Shown here piece by piece: positions 35,543 through 43,202 of a stretch of 64,000 nt of DNA. A program made the position numbers and the translations under genes. Below the pieces are notes generated by a model that worked only from the letters and a program-made list of their open reading frames with translations, had not been told where the DNA came from and did no database searches. Each line of letters opens with the position of its first letter. Positions within the stretch are counted from its first letter, which is position 1. Source of the DNA: Gemmatimonadota bacterium (GTDB lineage Bacteria > Gemmatimonadota > Gemmatimonadetes > Gemmatimonadales > Gemmatimonadaceae); contig JAJPIM010000008.1 in the NCBI GenBank assembly GCA_021324775.1, positions 62,001 to 126,000 on the forward strand, read 5' to 3'.

Positions 35543-36108
35543 AGGCCGATCTACTGACCATGGGGACAGCACTCATGGCCGCAGTCGTGGCAACCGGTCC
35601 GGGCCGGAACGGCAGCCGTCTGCTGCGTCCCGCGATCGACAGCATCTCGCTCGAACCGACGAGCGATGCCCGCGGTGCGTCCGGCGTCGCCGTCCTCACG
35701 CGGTCGCCGTCGCCGTTCGGCATGTCCCTGACGCCGGACGGCCACCTGCGGTATGACGTCCACCTGCATGTGAGCGGACTCCCGGCCGATCCGCGCGTCT
35801 ATGACGGCGCGACGGCGTATGTGGCCTGGGCCACCGTTCCGGATCTCAGTCTTGCACGGCGGCTTGGACCGGTGGCCGCGGACGGCTCCAGCTCCGGTGA
35901 GGTCGACTGGAACAAGTTCATCGTGCTCGTGACGGCGGAGAAGACCAGCGTCCAGCCCGGCACCAAGCCTGGCGCCAAGCCTGGCGCCAAGCCGGCGGCG
36001 GAGCCGCACTGGTCGGGCACGATCCTGCTCAAGGGCGTCTCGCCCAGCACGTGGATGCAGCGGTACGGGAGCCATATCCTCAACAATGGCGGCAACCCCC
36101 AGTGGTAA
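35539..36108 (+). CDS. Small exported protein with KPGA repeats, unknown function
   Basis: A 189-residue protein starting in the ATGA overlap with the S9 paralogue. A weak N-terminal signal-like segment (LLTMGTALMAAVVATG) is followed by a beta-rich middle (LRYDVHLHVSGLP, ATAYVAWATVPDLS) and a PGTKPGAKPGAKPAAEP spacer encoded by a short DNA tandem repeat. The family is not recognised. Its end overlaps the multicopper oxidase start by 23 bases, so it belongs to the same translational unit. Confidence 0.7.
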   Translation: MKADLLTMGTALMAAVVATGPGRNGSRLLRPAIDSISLEPTSDARGASGVAVLTRSPSPFGMSLTPDGHLRYDVHLHVSGLPADPRVYDGATAYVAWATVPDLSLARRLGPVAADGSSSGEVDWNKFIVLVTAEKTSVQPGTKPGAKPGAKPAAEPHWSGTILLKGVSPSTWMQRYGSHILNNGGNPQW

Positions 36109-37921
36109 TGCCGGCGCCGGGGCTCGCGTGACGCCCGGCAGGCGGTTCGGCCTGCCCACATGGATGTCCGGCTTCGTGCGCGGCGTGCGGTCCCACGCCA
36201 TGGTCACCGCGGCGGTCATCGTGGCGGTCGCCGGCTGGACCGGGGCCGCCACTGCCGCATCGCAGACCGCTCCGCCCGACACGTCGCACGGCGGGATGGC
36301 TGGCATGGCGGGGATGGCGATGGGGAACGCCGGTCCGAGCGGTGGCCACCGGATGCCGCCGATGCCGGCCGACATTCCGATGATGCCGGGTATGGAGTCG
36401 CTGCATCCGCAGGGGCCGGCGTACGTGCCGGGTGCCGGGACCGACGTGGCCAGCCTTCCGGCTGGCGTGGCGAGCACGCCCGTGGAGATGAAGGATGGCG
36501 ACACTCTCAACCTCGATGCGCGGCTGATCCGCCGCACGATCAAGGGTGCGACGTACGCGATGTACGCGTTCAACGGACAATACCCAGGCCCACTGATCCG
36601 CGTGCACGAGAACGCGACGATTTACGTGCGGTTCACCAACCACATCGACCTCCCGTCGTCGATCCATTGGCACGGGGTCCGGCTGGCGAACAAGTTCGAC
36701 GGCTCAGTGGGCCTCACGCAGGACGCGGTGCCGCCGGGTGGCACGTTCGTCTACCAGGTTCACTTTCCCGATGCGGGACTCTACTGGTACCACCCGCATG
36801 TCCGGGAGGATATCGAGCAGAACCTCGGCCTGTTCGGCAACGTGGTCGTCACGTCGCCCGACCCGCACTATTACAATCCGGCCAACGCCGAGGCGGTGCT
36901 GATTCTGGATGACCTGCTGGTGGACACGCAGGGGATCATTCCGTACGGCAGGGACGCGGCGGATTTCACGATCATGGGGCGATTCGGCAACCTGTTCCTC
37001 GTCAACGGCGAGCCGAATTATCACCTCGCCGTCCACCGGGGCGATGTCGTCCGGTTCTTCCTGACGGATGCGTCGAACGCCCGCAGCTACAACCTCAATT
37101 TCGGCGGCGCGCCGATCAAACTGGTGGCGACCGATCTCAGTCGCTACGAGCACGAGCAGATGGTCAGCAACATCGTGATCTCGCCGGCCCAGCGTTACAC
37201 CGCGGAAGTGCGGTTCGGCACGCCCGGGACCTTCGCGCTGACGAATCGGGTGCAGGCGGTCAACAACTACGCCGGCGAGTATTTCCCGGAAGTGGATACG
37301 CTTGGGACGATCACCGTCTCGGCCGACCCCACCACCGCCGACCACGCACACGAGTTCACGACGCTGCGTGCCAATACCGCCGTCACGTCGGACATCGACC
37401 GGTACCGGAAGTATTTCGACAAGCCGGTGGACCACGAGCTGGCGCTCACCGTCAATATCCAGGGGCTGCCCAACTCGATCGTGTCGTTCATGATCGTGGA
37501 CACGATGTATTTCTCGCCCGTCGAGTGGAACGATGGGATGCCGGACATGAACTGGGTTTCCACGGCCAAGGAAGTCCACTGGATCATGCGAGACGTGGCG
37601 ACCGGCAAGGAGGACATGGACATCAACTGGCACTTCACGCAGGGTGACGTCGCGAAGATCCGGATCCGCAACGATGCGAAGTCCATGCATCCCATGGGGC
37701 ATCCCATCCATTTCCACGGACAGCGGTTTCTGGTACTCGCGCGAGACGGCGTGCCGAACCCGAACCTTGCCTGGCAGGACACGGAGCTCATCCCGGTGGG
37801 ATCGGCGGAGGACATTCTGCTCGACGCATCCAATCCCGGGACATGGATGGCGCACTGCCACATCGCGGAGCATCTCGAGGCGGGGATGCACATGATGTTC
37901 ACGGTGGACCCGGCGCCGTAA
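36086..37921 (+). CDS. Multicopper oxidase with Met/His-rich N terminus
   Basis: A 611-residue laccase/CopA-type enzyme that couples substrate oxidation to reduction of O2 to water. All four copper-ligand blocks are present: HWHG (H194, H196), YHPH (H236, H238), HPMGHPIHFHG (from H535) and HCHIAEHLEAGM (H590, C591, H592, H596, axial M601), so type 1 and trinuclear sites look complete. Before the first cupredoxin domain is a copper-binding-like stretch (HGGMAGMAGMAMG and PPMPADIPMMPGM). The start is taken as 36086, overlapping the previous gene; ATGs at 36164 or 36200 would place the export signal nearer the N terminus. Its substrate may be metal ions or phenolics. Confidence 0.92.
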   Translation: MAATPSGNAGAGARVTPGRRFGLPTWMSGFVRGVRSHAMVTAAVIVAVAGWTGAATAASQTAPPDTSHGGMAGMAGMAMGNAGPSGGHRMPPMPADIPMMPGMESLHPQGPAYVPGAGTDVASLPAGVASTPVEMKDGDTLNLDARLIRRTIKGATYAMYAFNGQYPGPLIRVHENATIYVRFTNHIDLPSSIHWHGVRLANKFDGSVGLTQDAVPPGGTFVYQVHFPDAGLYWYHPHVREDIEQNLGLFGNVVVTSPDPHYYNPANAEAVLILDDLLVDTQGIIPYGRDAADFTIMGRFGNLFLVNGEPNYHLAVHRGDVVRFFLTDASNARSYNLNFGGAPIKLVATDLSRYEHEQMVSNIVISPAQRYTAEVRFGTPGTFALTNRVQAVNNYAGEYFPEVDTLGTITVSADPTTADHAHEFTTLRANTAVTSDIDRYRKYFDKPVDHELALTVNIQGLPNSIVSFMIVDTMYFSPVEWNDGMPDMNWVSTAKEVHWIMRDVATGKEDMDINWHFTQGDVAKIRIRNDAKSMHPMGHPIHFHGQRFLVLARDGVPNPNLAWQDTELIPVGSAEDILLDASNPGTWMAHCHIAEHLEAGMHMMFTVDPAP

Positions 37922-37969
37922 TCCGGCGGCGGTGCATTGTTGTTCCTCTCCACAATTCCGAGGGAGTCT

Positions 37970-39427
37970 ATGTTGCAGATACGACCAGGTCTTCCATTGT
38001 CGGTCGCGTGCACCGCGCTGTTGCTGGCCGGGGCGATCACGGTTCGCGCTCAGGACCCCCGGGCCGCCACTGCCCCGGGCGCGGCGCCGCTCGAAAAAGT
38101 CGGCGGCAGCTCCAACATTCACCTGATCGCCCACATTCCCCTCGGCGGGTATTTCCGCGTCGGCGATGCGGACCTCGAGCAGGAGATGTCGCGCCCGTAC
38201 GCTTACGTCGGCCAGCTCCGGGACCGGCCCGGCTTCACGATCCTCGACATGCACGACCTGAACAACGTCAAGGCCCTCTACAAGTGGAAGATCGAAAACG
38301 CGGCGCTGCACTCCGGTGACGGCGGTCTCCGCGCGAAGTACTTCAAGCTGCACAACAAGTACTACGTCGCGGTGTGCTTCCAGTTCCTGCAGGGATCACC
38401 CGACGCCGACCTTGGCGCCGTCATCTTCGACGTCACGGGGCTGCCCGACACCACGAAAATCAAGGTCGCCGCTCGCATCCGGGCTCCGAACACGCCGGGC
38501 GGCTTCCACAACCTGTTTGCGTACAAGCACTCGGACGGCCGCGTCCTGCTGTTCACCACCACGACGTCCAGCGTGGCGAACATCTACGACATGGACAAGC
38601 TCCTGAGCGGCGACAAGGACCAGGGGCTCGTGGGAACGGTACCCATCCCGCCCGGCCCCAAGTGGGATGAAGCGCTCCCGGGGATGAACAGCGCGAAGCC
38701 TCTGTCGATCTCAGGATACCACGACTTCTATGTCGGCTACGACCCCGGGACGCGGCAGGACAAGTTCTATGGTGCCGGTGCCGGCGGGTACTATGTCTTC
38801 GACGTCACGCACACCGACGCGCCGAAACTCATCACCTCTGTCGTCGGATCGGCAGGTATCAGCTGGGGCCACACGTTCACGCCGACGCCCGATGGATTGT
38901 TTGCGGTCGCGGAGACGGAGTATCAGTGGGCGCCGCTCCGGATCTTCGATCTCCGTCCGGGTCTCGAGGGTAAGGTACAGGCGATTACCCAGCCGATCGC
39001 GGTGTGGAACGCCGACTGGAACGATCTCGCGCACAACCACGAGGTGCGCTGGCCGTACGTCTTCGTCTCGGCGTATGAGGACGGCCTCCAGGTCTTCAAC
39101 ATGCAGGATCCGAAACATCCCAAGACCTTGGGATGGTACTACACCTGCGAGTGCACGCACGAAACCGGCTTCGGTGGCCTTCCGGACTGGCAGGGCACGA
39201 GTATCTACAACGGCGCGTTCGGCGTCATGGTCCGAAACGCCGATGGCCTGATCCTCATCACCGACTCGAACACCGGTGCATGGCTGTTCAAGATGGACGG
39301 CTTCAGCGGATGGAACGGCGACGATTGGTCCATGCCGAACATCTCGAGCGCGCAGGACTGGGATCATGGGCCGCCGGGCTCGAGCCATCCGGCGCCAACA
39401 CCCGGCACAAAGGCGGGCGGAAACTGA
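37970..39427 (+). CDS. Exported LVIVD-repeat-like beta-propeller protein
   Basis: A 485-residue exported protein; the ATG at 37970 follows GAGGGAG, ahead of a signal peptide ending TVRAQ. Repeated strands such as FTILDMHDL, AVIFDVTGLPD, GYYVFDVTHTDAP, LRIFDLRPG and LQVFNMQDPKHP, each ending near an Asp, are typical of LVIVD/choice-of-anchor propellers. Conserved His residues (HNLFAYKH, AHNHEVRWP) may bind metal. Its place 48 bp after the multicopper oxidase suggests a linked envelope role. No enzymatic motif is seen. Confidence 0.78.
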   Translation: MLQIRPGLPLSVACTALLLAGAITVRAQDPRAATAPGAAPLEKVGGSSNIHLIAHIPLGGYFRVGDADLEQEMSRPYAYVGQLRDRPGFTILDMHDLNNVKALYKWKIENAALHSGDGGLRAKYFKLHNKYYVAVCFQFLQGSPDADLGAVIFDVTGLPDTTKIKVAARIRAPNTPGGFHNLFAYKHSDGRVLLFTTTTSSVANIYDMDKLLSGDKDQGLVGTVPIPPGPKWDEALPGMNSAKPLSISGYHDFYVGYDPGTRQDKFYGAGAGGYYVFDVTHTDAPKLITSVVGSAGISWGHTFTPTPDGLFAVAETEYQWAPLRIFDLRPGLEGKVQAITQPIAVWNADWNDLAHNHEVRWPYVFVSAYEDGLQVFNMQDPKHPKTLGWYYTCECTHETGFGGLPDWQGTSIYNGAFGVMVRNADGLILITDSNTGAWLFKMDGFSGWNGDDWSMPNISSAQDWDHGPPGSSHPAPTPGTKAGGN

Positions 39428-39493
39428 GAAGGGAGAAAGGAGAAAGGAGACTGAGTAGCGAGGCGGCCTGGCGCTCACTCCATCCAGGCCGCC
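39428..39493 (+). terminator. Purine tract plus 10-bp hairpin after the LVIVD gene
   Basis: A GAGAAGGGAGAAAGGAGAAAGGAGA tract (shared in style with 18096-18193) is followed by a hairpin with arms GGCGGCCTGG (39462-39471) and CCAGGCCGCC (39484-39493). It probably ends the long array. Confidence 0.6.
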
Positions 39494-39552
39494 CACGCTC
39501 TTCCCCTCGTTGCCACGCGGCCGGCCCCTCCGACGGACCGCGCGGGAGTGTT

Positions 39553-39723
39553 TCACGAGGCGAGACGGGGCTGAGGCGGAAACGTGGCGAGGAAGGCAAA
39601 CTGCGCCACAGCCGTATCTGCATCATGGAGCATTTCGCATCGCGTCAATACCGTCCCATCGGGCGCCGTGACAAGGTACTGAGCGAGCCGGGAATCGTAT
39701 TGGATCGTCGGTAGCGTATGCAT
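39553..39723 (-). CDS. Small protein of unknown function (56 aa)
   Basis: The ATG at 39723 (inside the longer track ORF) starts MHTLPTIQYDSRLAQYLV. The protein has no membrane segment and ends in PPQPRLAS. It begins 10 bases after the stop of the small membrane protein upstream, and the two look like a microprotein operon. No family is recognised. The longer start is rejected because it overlaps that gene. Confidence 0.5.
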   Translation of the reverse strand: MHTLPTIQYDSRLAQYLVTAPDGTVLTRCEMLHDADTAVAQFAFLATFPPQPRLAS

Positions 39724-39733
39724 GGGCCGGATC

Positions 39734-39883
39734 TCAATATCTGTCTGGAATGAGCCGGCGAAGCGCGACGATGCGCATGCGCGATGCCGAGTTCGCACCC
39801 CGACGTGTCAGATACCCAAGCAACATCGGGGCAACGATTACCGTAACGAGGCTGAGCACGACCGTCTTGCCGAGCGTCCGCAT
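39734..39883 (-). CDS. 49-residue single-pass membrane microprotein (not on the ORF track)
   Basis: Read directly on the minus strand: ATG at 39883, ribosome site GGAGAG six bases before it, TGA at 39734-39736. The peptide MRTLGKTVVLSLVTVIVAP is followed by MLLGYLTRRG and an Arg-rich tail, giving one hydrophobic helix with a positive C-terminal part. It is followed closely by the 56-residue gene. Function unknown. Ribosome site, hydrophobic pattern and tight spacing together support it, but it is too short for certainty. Confidence 0.5.
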   Translation of the reverse strand: MRTLGKTVVLSLVTVIVAPMLLGYLTRRGANSASRMRIVALRRLIPDRY

Positions 39884-39976
39884 AAATCTCTCCGTGTGTG
39901 CGGTATGCAATAGGATTGCGTGGCCGATCTCGCGGGGAACGGGCCTGGGAGGAACTGGATCACGAGCTCCCGCTCG

Positions 39977-40468
39977 TCACACGATCGACTGCACGGCTGA
40001 TCTCAGCGCTGACGCCAGGCTCATGGCCGCCATATGGGACGGGCTCATGCCCGCGTTGCCGTTCCGCGGCGAGCCTGAGGATTTCGTGCCTACGACGGTC
40101 AAGTGCGTGTCCATGCCGAGCATCTTGTGGGAGTCACCACCAACCGGGCAGTACACCTCGTAGGTTCCTGCCTTGAGGTTCAGCGTCAGTGCGGCGGTTG
40201 CGCCGGGCTGAATGACGGGGGTTTCCTTTTCGATCCCTTGACCTTCGACCTCGAAGCCGTGCGGAATGCTGCCGGCGTTGACGATCGAGAACGTCACGGT
40301 CCCGGCGGCGATGGCCGGCGTCGACAGTTCCACCTTCCACTCGGACAGTTTGCCGTCGACGACCGCGACGTTCCCAGGCATGCGGTCTGCGGGGGCCAGG
40401 CCGACCGAGAGGGTGGCGAACAGCGCGCCGACAGCGGTCAGGTGGGGTATGGCTTGCGTGGGAATCAT
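39977..40468 (-). CDS. Exported cupredoxin-domain (plastocyanin-like) protein
   Basis: A 163-residue exported protein with a type 1 copper site: His in IPHGFEVEG, then EVYCPVGGDSHKMLGM supplying Cys, His and Met in the expected spacing. After a signal sequence (about 25 residues) the beta-sandwich runs from VDGKLSEWKVELS to THLTVVG. It probably shuttles electrons or buffers copper in the periplasm. It is transcribed divergently from the sigma/anti-sigma chimera, and both carry the same GGAATAA-N16-GTCTC promoter, so they should be co-regulated by one ECF sigma factor. The multicopper oxidase lies nearby. Confidence 0.88.
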   Translation of the reverse strand: MIPTQAIPHLTAVGALFATLSVGLAPADRMPGNVAVVDGKLSEWKVELSTPAIAAGTVTFSIVNAGSIPHGFEVEGQGIEKETPVIQPGATAALTLNLKAGTYEVYCPVGGDSHKMLGMDTHLTVVGTKSSGSPRNGNAGMSPSHMAAMSLASALRSAVQSIV

Positions 40469-40517
40469 CTGTGATCATCCTCGCTTCAGTGTGTACCAGC
40501 AGGTCGGTTCACTGCAG

Positions 40518-40545
40518 GAGACCTCACGCACCGCAGGATTATTCC
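40518..40545 (-). promoter_or_regulatory. Predicted ECF-type promoter of the cupredoxin gene
   Basis: Minus-strand GGAATAA (40545 to 40539), exactly 16 bases, then GTCTC (40522 to 40518). Spacing and boxes are identical to the two other copies at 40549 and 41824, which argues against chance. Confidence 0.65.
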
Positions 40546-40548
40546 ACC

Positions 40549-40577
40549 GGGAATAAGCGCGCCGTCCGCGGAGTCTC
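40549..40577 (+). promoter_or_regulatory. Predicted ECF-type promoter of the sigma/anti-sigma chimera
   Basis: GGGAATAA (40549-40556), 16 bases, GTCTC (40573-40577). The start codon at 40593 leaves a very short leader. The -35 boxes of this and the divergent promoter form a near palindrome TTATTCC-ACC-GGGAATAA. Autoregulation by an ECF sigma is the expected arrangement. Confidence 0.65.
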
Positions 40578-40592
40578 TTCCTGAAGGCCTAC

Positions 40593-41174
40593 ATGACATC
40601 TGAGGGCGGGTTGGAGTCACGCGAGCTCGAACGCTTCGAAGCTGTCGTGTTGCCGCACCTGGACGCTGCGTACACGTTGGCGCGGTACCTGACGCGGAAC
40701 GCGCACGACGCGGAGGACATCGTGCAGGACGCGTGTCTCCGCGCGATCAGGCACTTCGAGAGCTTCAGTGGCGAAGGGGAGACGAGTGCGCGGGCATGGC
40801 TGCTGGCGATCGTGCGCAACGCGGCGTACAGCGCGCGGCGCCGTCACCGCGCCGAAGATGCCGCGACCGAGTTCGACGAGACGTTCCACAGCGACTATCC
40901 GCTCTTGGGAGGTCGTCTCGATTACGCCGGCGGGCGAGCGGTCGCGGCGCTGGTATACGGCCGGCGCCAGCACCTCATCAATGTGTTCCTGTGGCCGGCC
41001 GCGCGTGGCCCGTCAGGCGGCCCATCGACCACTACGAGCCAGGGCTATCACTTGCTCCACTGGAAGACGGGCGACTACGCGTACTGGCCCGTCTCCGACC
41101 TCGGCCTTCCCGAGCTGGAGGATTTTGCGAGCCTGCTCCGGAAGGCCGCCGCCGCCGCTAACGCGCCCAACTGA
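40593..41174 (+). CDS. Chimera: ECF sigma factor region 2 fused to anti-sigma factor C terminus
   Basis: A 193-residue ORF. Residues 10-90 are a typical ECF sigma region 2 (LDAAYTLARYLTRNAHDAEDIVQDACLRAIRHFESF, then ARAWLLAIVRNAAYSARRR). From about residue 102 it switches to the C-terminal domain of membrane anti-sigma factors (YPLLGGRLDYAGGRAVAALVYGRRQHLINVFLWPAA, HWKTGDYAYWPVSDL). Missing are sigma region 4, which reads the -35 box, and the anti-sigma zinc site and transmembrane helix. The simplest explanation is an in-frame deletion joining two neighbouring genes; a truncated regulatory protein is the alternative. Normal sigma plus anti-sigma genes would need about 400 more codons than are present here. 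Confidence 0.8.
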   Translation: MTSEGGLESRELERFEAVVLPHLDAAYTLARYLTRNAHDAEDIVQDACLRAIRHFESFSGEGETSARAWLLAIVRNAAYSARRRHRAEDAATEFDETFHSDYPLLGGRLDYAGGRAVAALVYGRRQHLINVFLWPAARGPSGGPSTTTSQGYHLLHWKTGDYAYWPVSDLGLPELEDFASLLRKAAAAANAPN

Positions 41175-41272
41175 CCAGGGGCCCGGCCCCCCGCATCAGG
41201 CTCGTAATGGACGACGCCGGGGTGCGGTCCGGTGTGTTGGCGACGGCGGCGAAGCGCGCGTTGTGGATGACG

Positions 41273-41794
41273 CTACCGAACGCGTAGGTCACCAGGGTGC
41301 TCACGGCGACGGTGCCGGGCGCGGACTAAAGAAGTTGGCGCGCGATCCGCAGGCCCGCCGGTCGTCGCACTAGCGGCCTTGTGGCCGCGATCGTGCGCCG
41401 ACCGCGCCCACGTCGATAGTCCATGCGCGACCAAGCACGCGACAGCAGCGAGTGGCGCCCGGTGCAGTAGGCCGACTTCGATCAACGCCACGCCCGCCAC
41501 CAGGGAATGGAGCAAGTAGCCCGAGGGGCGGGCCAAGAGGAGCGCGGCTGCGGCGAGCTCGAGCCACCCGATCGTATCACGCAGGTAGCGATCCACGCCG
41601 ATCGCGGCGAGACGTGCGGCTTCATGGTGTCCGAAGAGCTTGGTGATGCCGAGGTACAAGAAAAGGACCCCGAGTCCGGCTTTGAGCGAGTGCGCGACGA
41701 CTCCGAGGACCAATGATCGCGAGGGGCTGGAGACGGACGCCCCGTCCGTCGCGCCGTTGATGGCTGGCCGGATCTGCCGCAAAGAACGAATCAC
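41273..41794 (-). CDS. DoxX-family membrane protein
   Basis: A 173-residue protein with four predicted helices (VVAHSLKAGLGVLFLYLGITKLFG, TIGWLELAAAALLLA, YLLHSLVAGVALIEVGLLH, PLAAVACLVAHGLS), matching the DoxX/SURF4-like fold. The GTG at 41794 has GGAGA six bases before it; the longer track start lies within the promoter. The Arg-rich cytoplasmic tail is longer than usual. An ECF-type promoter (41824-41852) identical in spacing to those of the cupredoxin gene and the sigma chimera precedes it, linking it to the same regulon. Role unknown; relatives are tied to redox or oxidative stress. Confidence 0.8.
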   Translation of the reverse strand: MIRSLRQIRPAINGATDGASVSSPSRSLVLGVVAHSLKAGLGVLFLYLGITKLFGHHEAARLAAIGVDRYLRDTIGWLELAAAALLLARPSGYLLHSLVAGVALIEVGLLHRAPLAAVACLVAHGLSTWARSAHDRGHKAASATTGGPADRAPTSLVRARHRRREHPGDLRVR

Positions 41795-41823
41795 CTGGTT
41801 TCTCCGTTGAGGGCAACACACTG

Positions 41824-41852
41824 GAGACCCTCTCCGGACCCGCATTATTCCC
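41824..41852 (-). promoter_or_regulatory. Predicted ECF-type promoter of the DoxX gene
   Basis: Minus-strand GGGAATAA (41852 to 41845), 16 bases, GTCTC (41828 to 41824). It is the third copy of this promoter within 1.4 kb. Confidence 0.65.
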
Positions 41853-41948
41853 ACGATGCCGTCGCGTCACGAACAGCGCCTCCCTCTTACCTGAGTACCA
41901 GGTCGCCCAAGCTCTTCGTCTACTCTCTACTTGCTGTGTCGCTACTCT

Positions 41949-43202
41949 CTATTTGGCCGCCTGTGCCGCCAAATAGGCCTGCGAACTCACCCGCGCCGTC
42001 TCGGCTAGCACGGCGGCGCCCACGAAAATGCTTTCCTCGGCAGCCGTGAAGTGCGGCGAGTGGGCCGCGATCGGGTCGCCTCCGGGCTCGCGCGCACCGA
42101 TGCGGAGGAAGCAGCCAGGCATGCGCTCCAGGTACCTGGCGAAATCCTCGGCGGCGAGGTTCACGATGCCAAGCGGTGCCAGCGCGCGGTCGCCCAGTAC
42201 CGTACGCACGGCCTGGCGGGCCCACTCGGCAGGTTGGTGCGGATTGACGAGGGGTGGCGGCCCGAGCTCCACCGTGATCCTTGCCTCGAGCCGGTAGGCG
42301 GTGGCGATCGCGCCAGCCATCCGCTCCAACTCTTCACGAACCAACCGGCGAGTCGCCGGATCGACGGTGCGGATCGTCCCCGTGAGCACCGCGCGATCCG
42401 GAATGATGTTGTTCGCGGTGCCCGCATGCAGGGTGGCGATCGTCAGCACCGCCGGTGTCGCGGGGTGCACCCGCCGAGCGACGATCGCCTGCGCGGCGAC
42501 GATCAGCGCGCCGGCGCCGACGACCGGATCGGCGGATTCCTGGGGACGTGCCGCGTGCGCGCCGTGTCCCACCAACTCGATCGTGAACGTATCCGCCGAT
42601 GCCGCGAGTGGCCCATCGTCCGCCACGACCTGCCCGACGGCGAAGCGGCGATCGACATGCCCGCCGAAGATCGCCGCGACGCCATCCAGCACCCCCGCGT
42701 CCAGGACAGCCGCGGCGCCGCGGTCGATTTCTTCAGCCGGCTGGAGGACGATCACGACATCGCCTGGGGCAGGCGCGGCCGCGAGCAGCGCGGCGGCGCC
42801 GACGGCCCACGTCGCATGCACATCGTGTCCGCACGCGTGCATCACCCCGGGGACCTGCGATGCGAACGGCAGCCCGGTGGCTTCCTGAATCGGAAGGGCG
42901 TCGATGTCCCCGCGCAGCGCGACGACCGGCGCACCCGGCTGGCGCCCGCGGACACGGCCAATCACGGCCGTACCGACAAGGCGCACGTCGGCGCGAGGCA
43001 GCCCCGCGACATCCGTCAGCGCCGTCGCGAGACGGCGCGCCGTTTCGGTTTCGGCGAGCGACAGCTCAGGGTGCTGATGCAGCGCGCGCCGAAGCTGAAC
43101 CAGGCCGCCAGCCAGCGATCCCGAGAACAGCGACCGGATGGCGGCGGGGACGGAAGTGCCAGCCGAGGGTGCGCCTCCCTGCGCCTGGGCCGGTGCCGTC
43201 AC
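41949..43202 (-). CDS. M20-family amidohydrolase, predicted N-succinyl-amino acid desuccinylase
   Basis: A 417-residue cytoplasmic metalloamidase (no signal peptide). Metal-binding blocks are present: MHACGHDVHA, VIVLQPAEE and GHGAHAARP, then LAAEDFARYLE. The GTG at 43202 overlaps the stop of the racemase gene upstream (GTGA), so the two are translationally coupled. Together with the GNAT and racemase genes this completes the known three-enzyme D- to L-amino acid route: N-succinylation, racemisation, and hydrolysis of the L-form. Its family also includes hippurate- and N-acyl-amino acid hydrolases, so the exact acyl group is inferred from context. Confidence 0.88.
   Translation of the reverse strand: MTAPAQAQGGAPSAGTSVPAAIRSLFSGSLAGGLVQLRRALHQHPELSLAETETARRLATALTDVAGLPRADVRLVGTAVIGRVRGRQPGAPVVALRGDIDALPIQEATGLPFASQVPGVMHACGHDVHATWAVGAAALLAAAPAPGDVVIVLQPAEEIDRGAAAVLDAGVLDGVAAIFGGHVDRRFAVGQVVADDGPLAASADTFTIELVGHGAHAARPQESADPVVGAGALIVAAQAIVARRVHPATPAVLTIATLHAGTANNIIPDRAVLTGTIRTVDPATRRLVREELERMAGAIATAYRLEARITVELGPPPLVNPHQPAEWARQAVRTVLGDRALAPLGIVNLAAEDFARYLERMPGCFLRIGAREPGGDPIAAHSPHFTAAEESIFVGAAVLAETARVSSQAYLAAQAAK

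Noticed and set aside
41175-41340. Minus-strand frame with TLVTYAFGSVIHNARFAAVAN downstream of the DoxX gene
   Set aside because: Possibly a degraded fragment, but it is too short and lacks a recognisable match.
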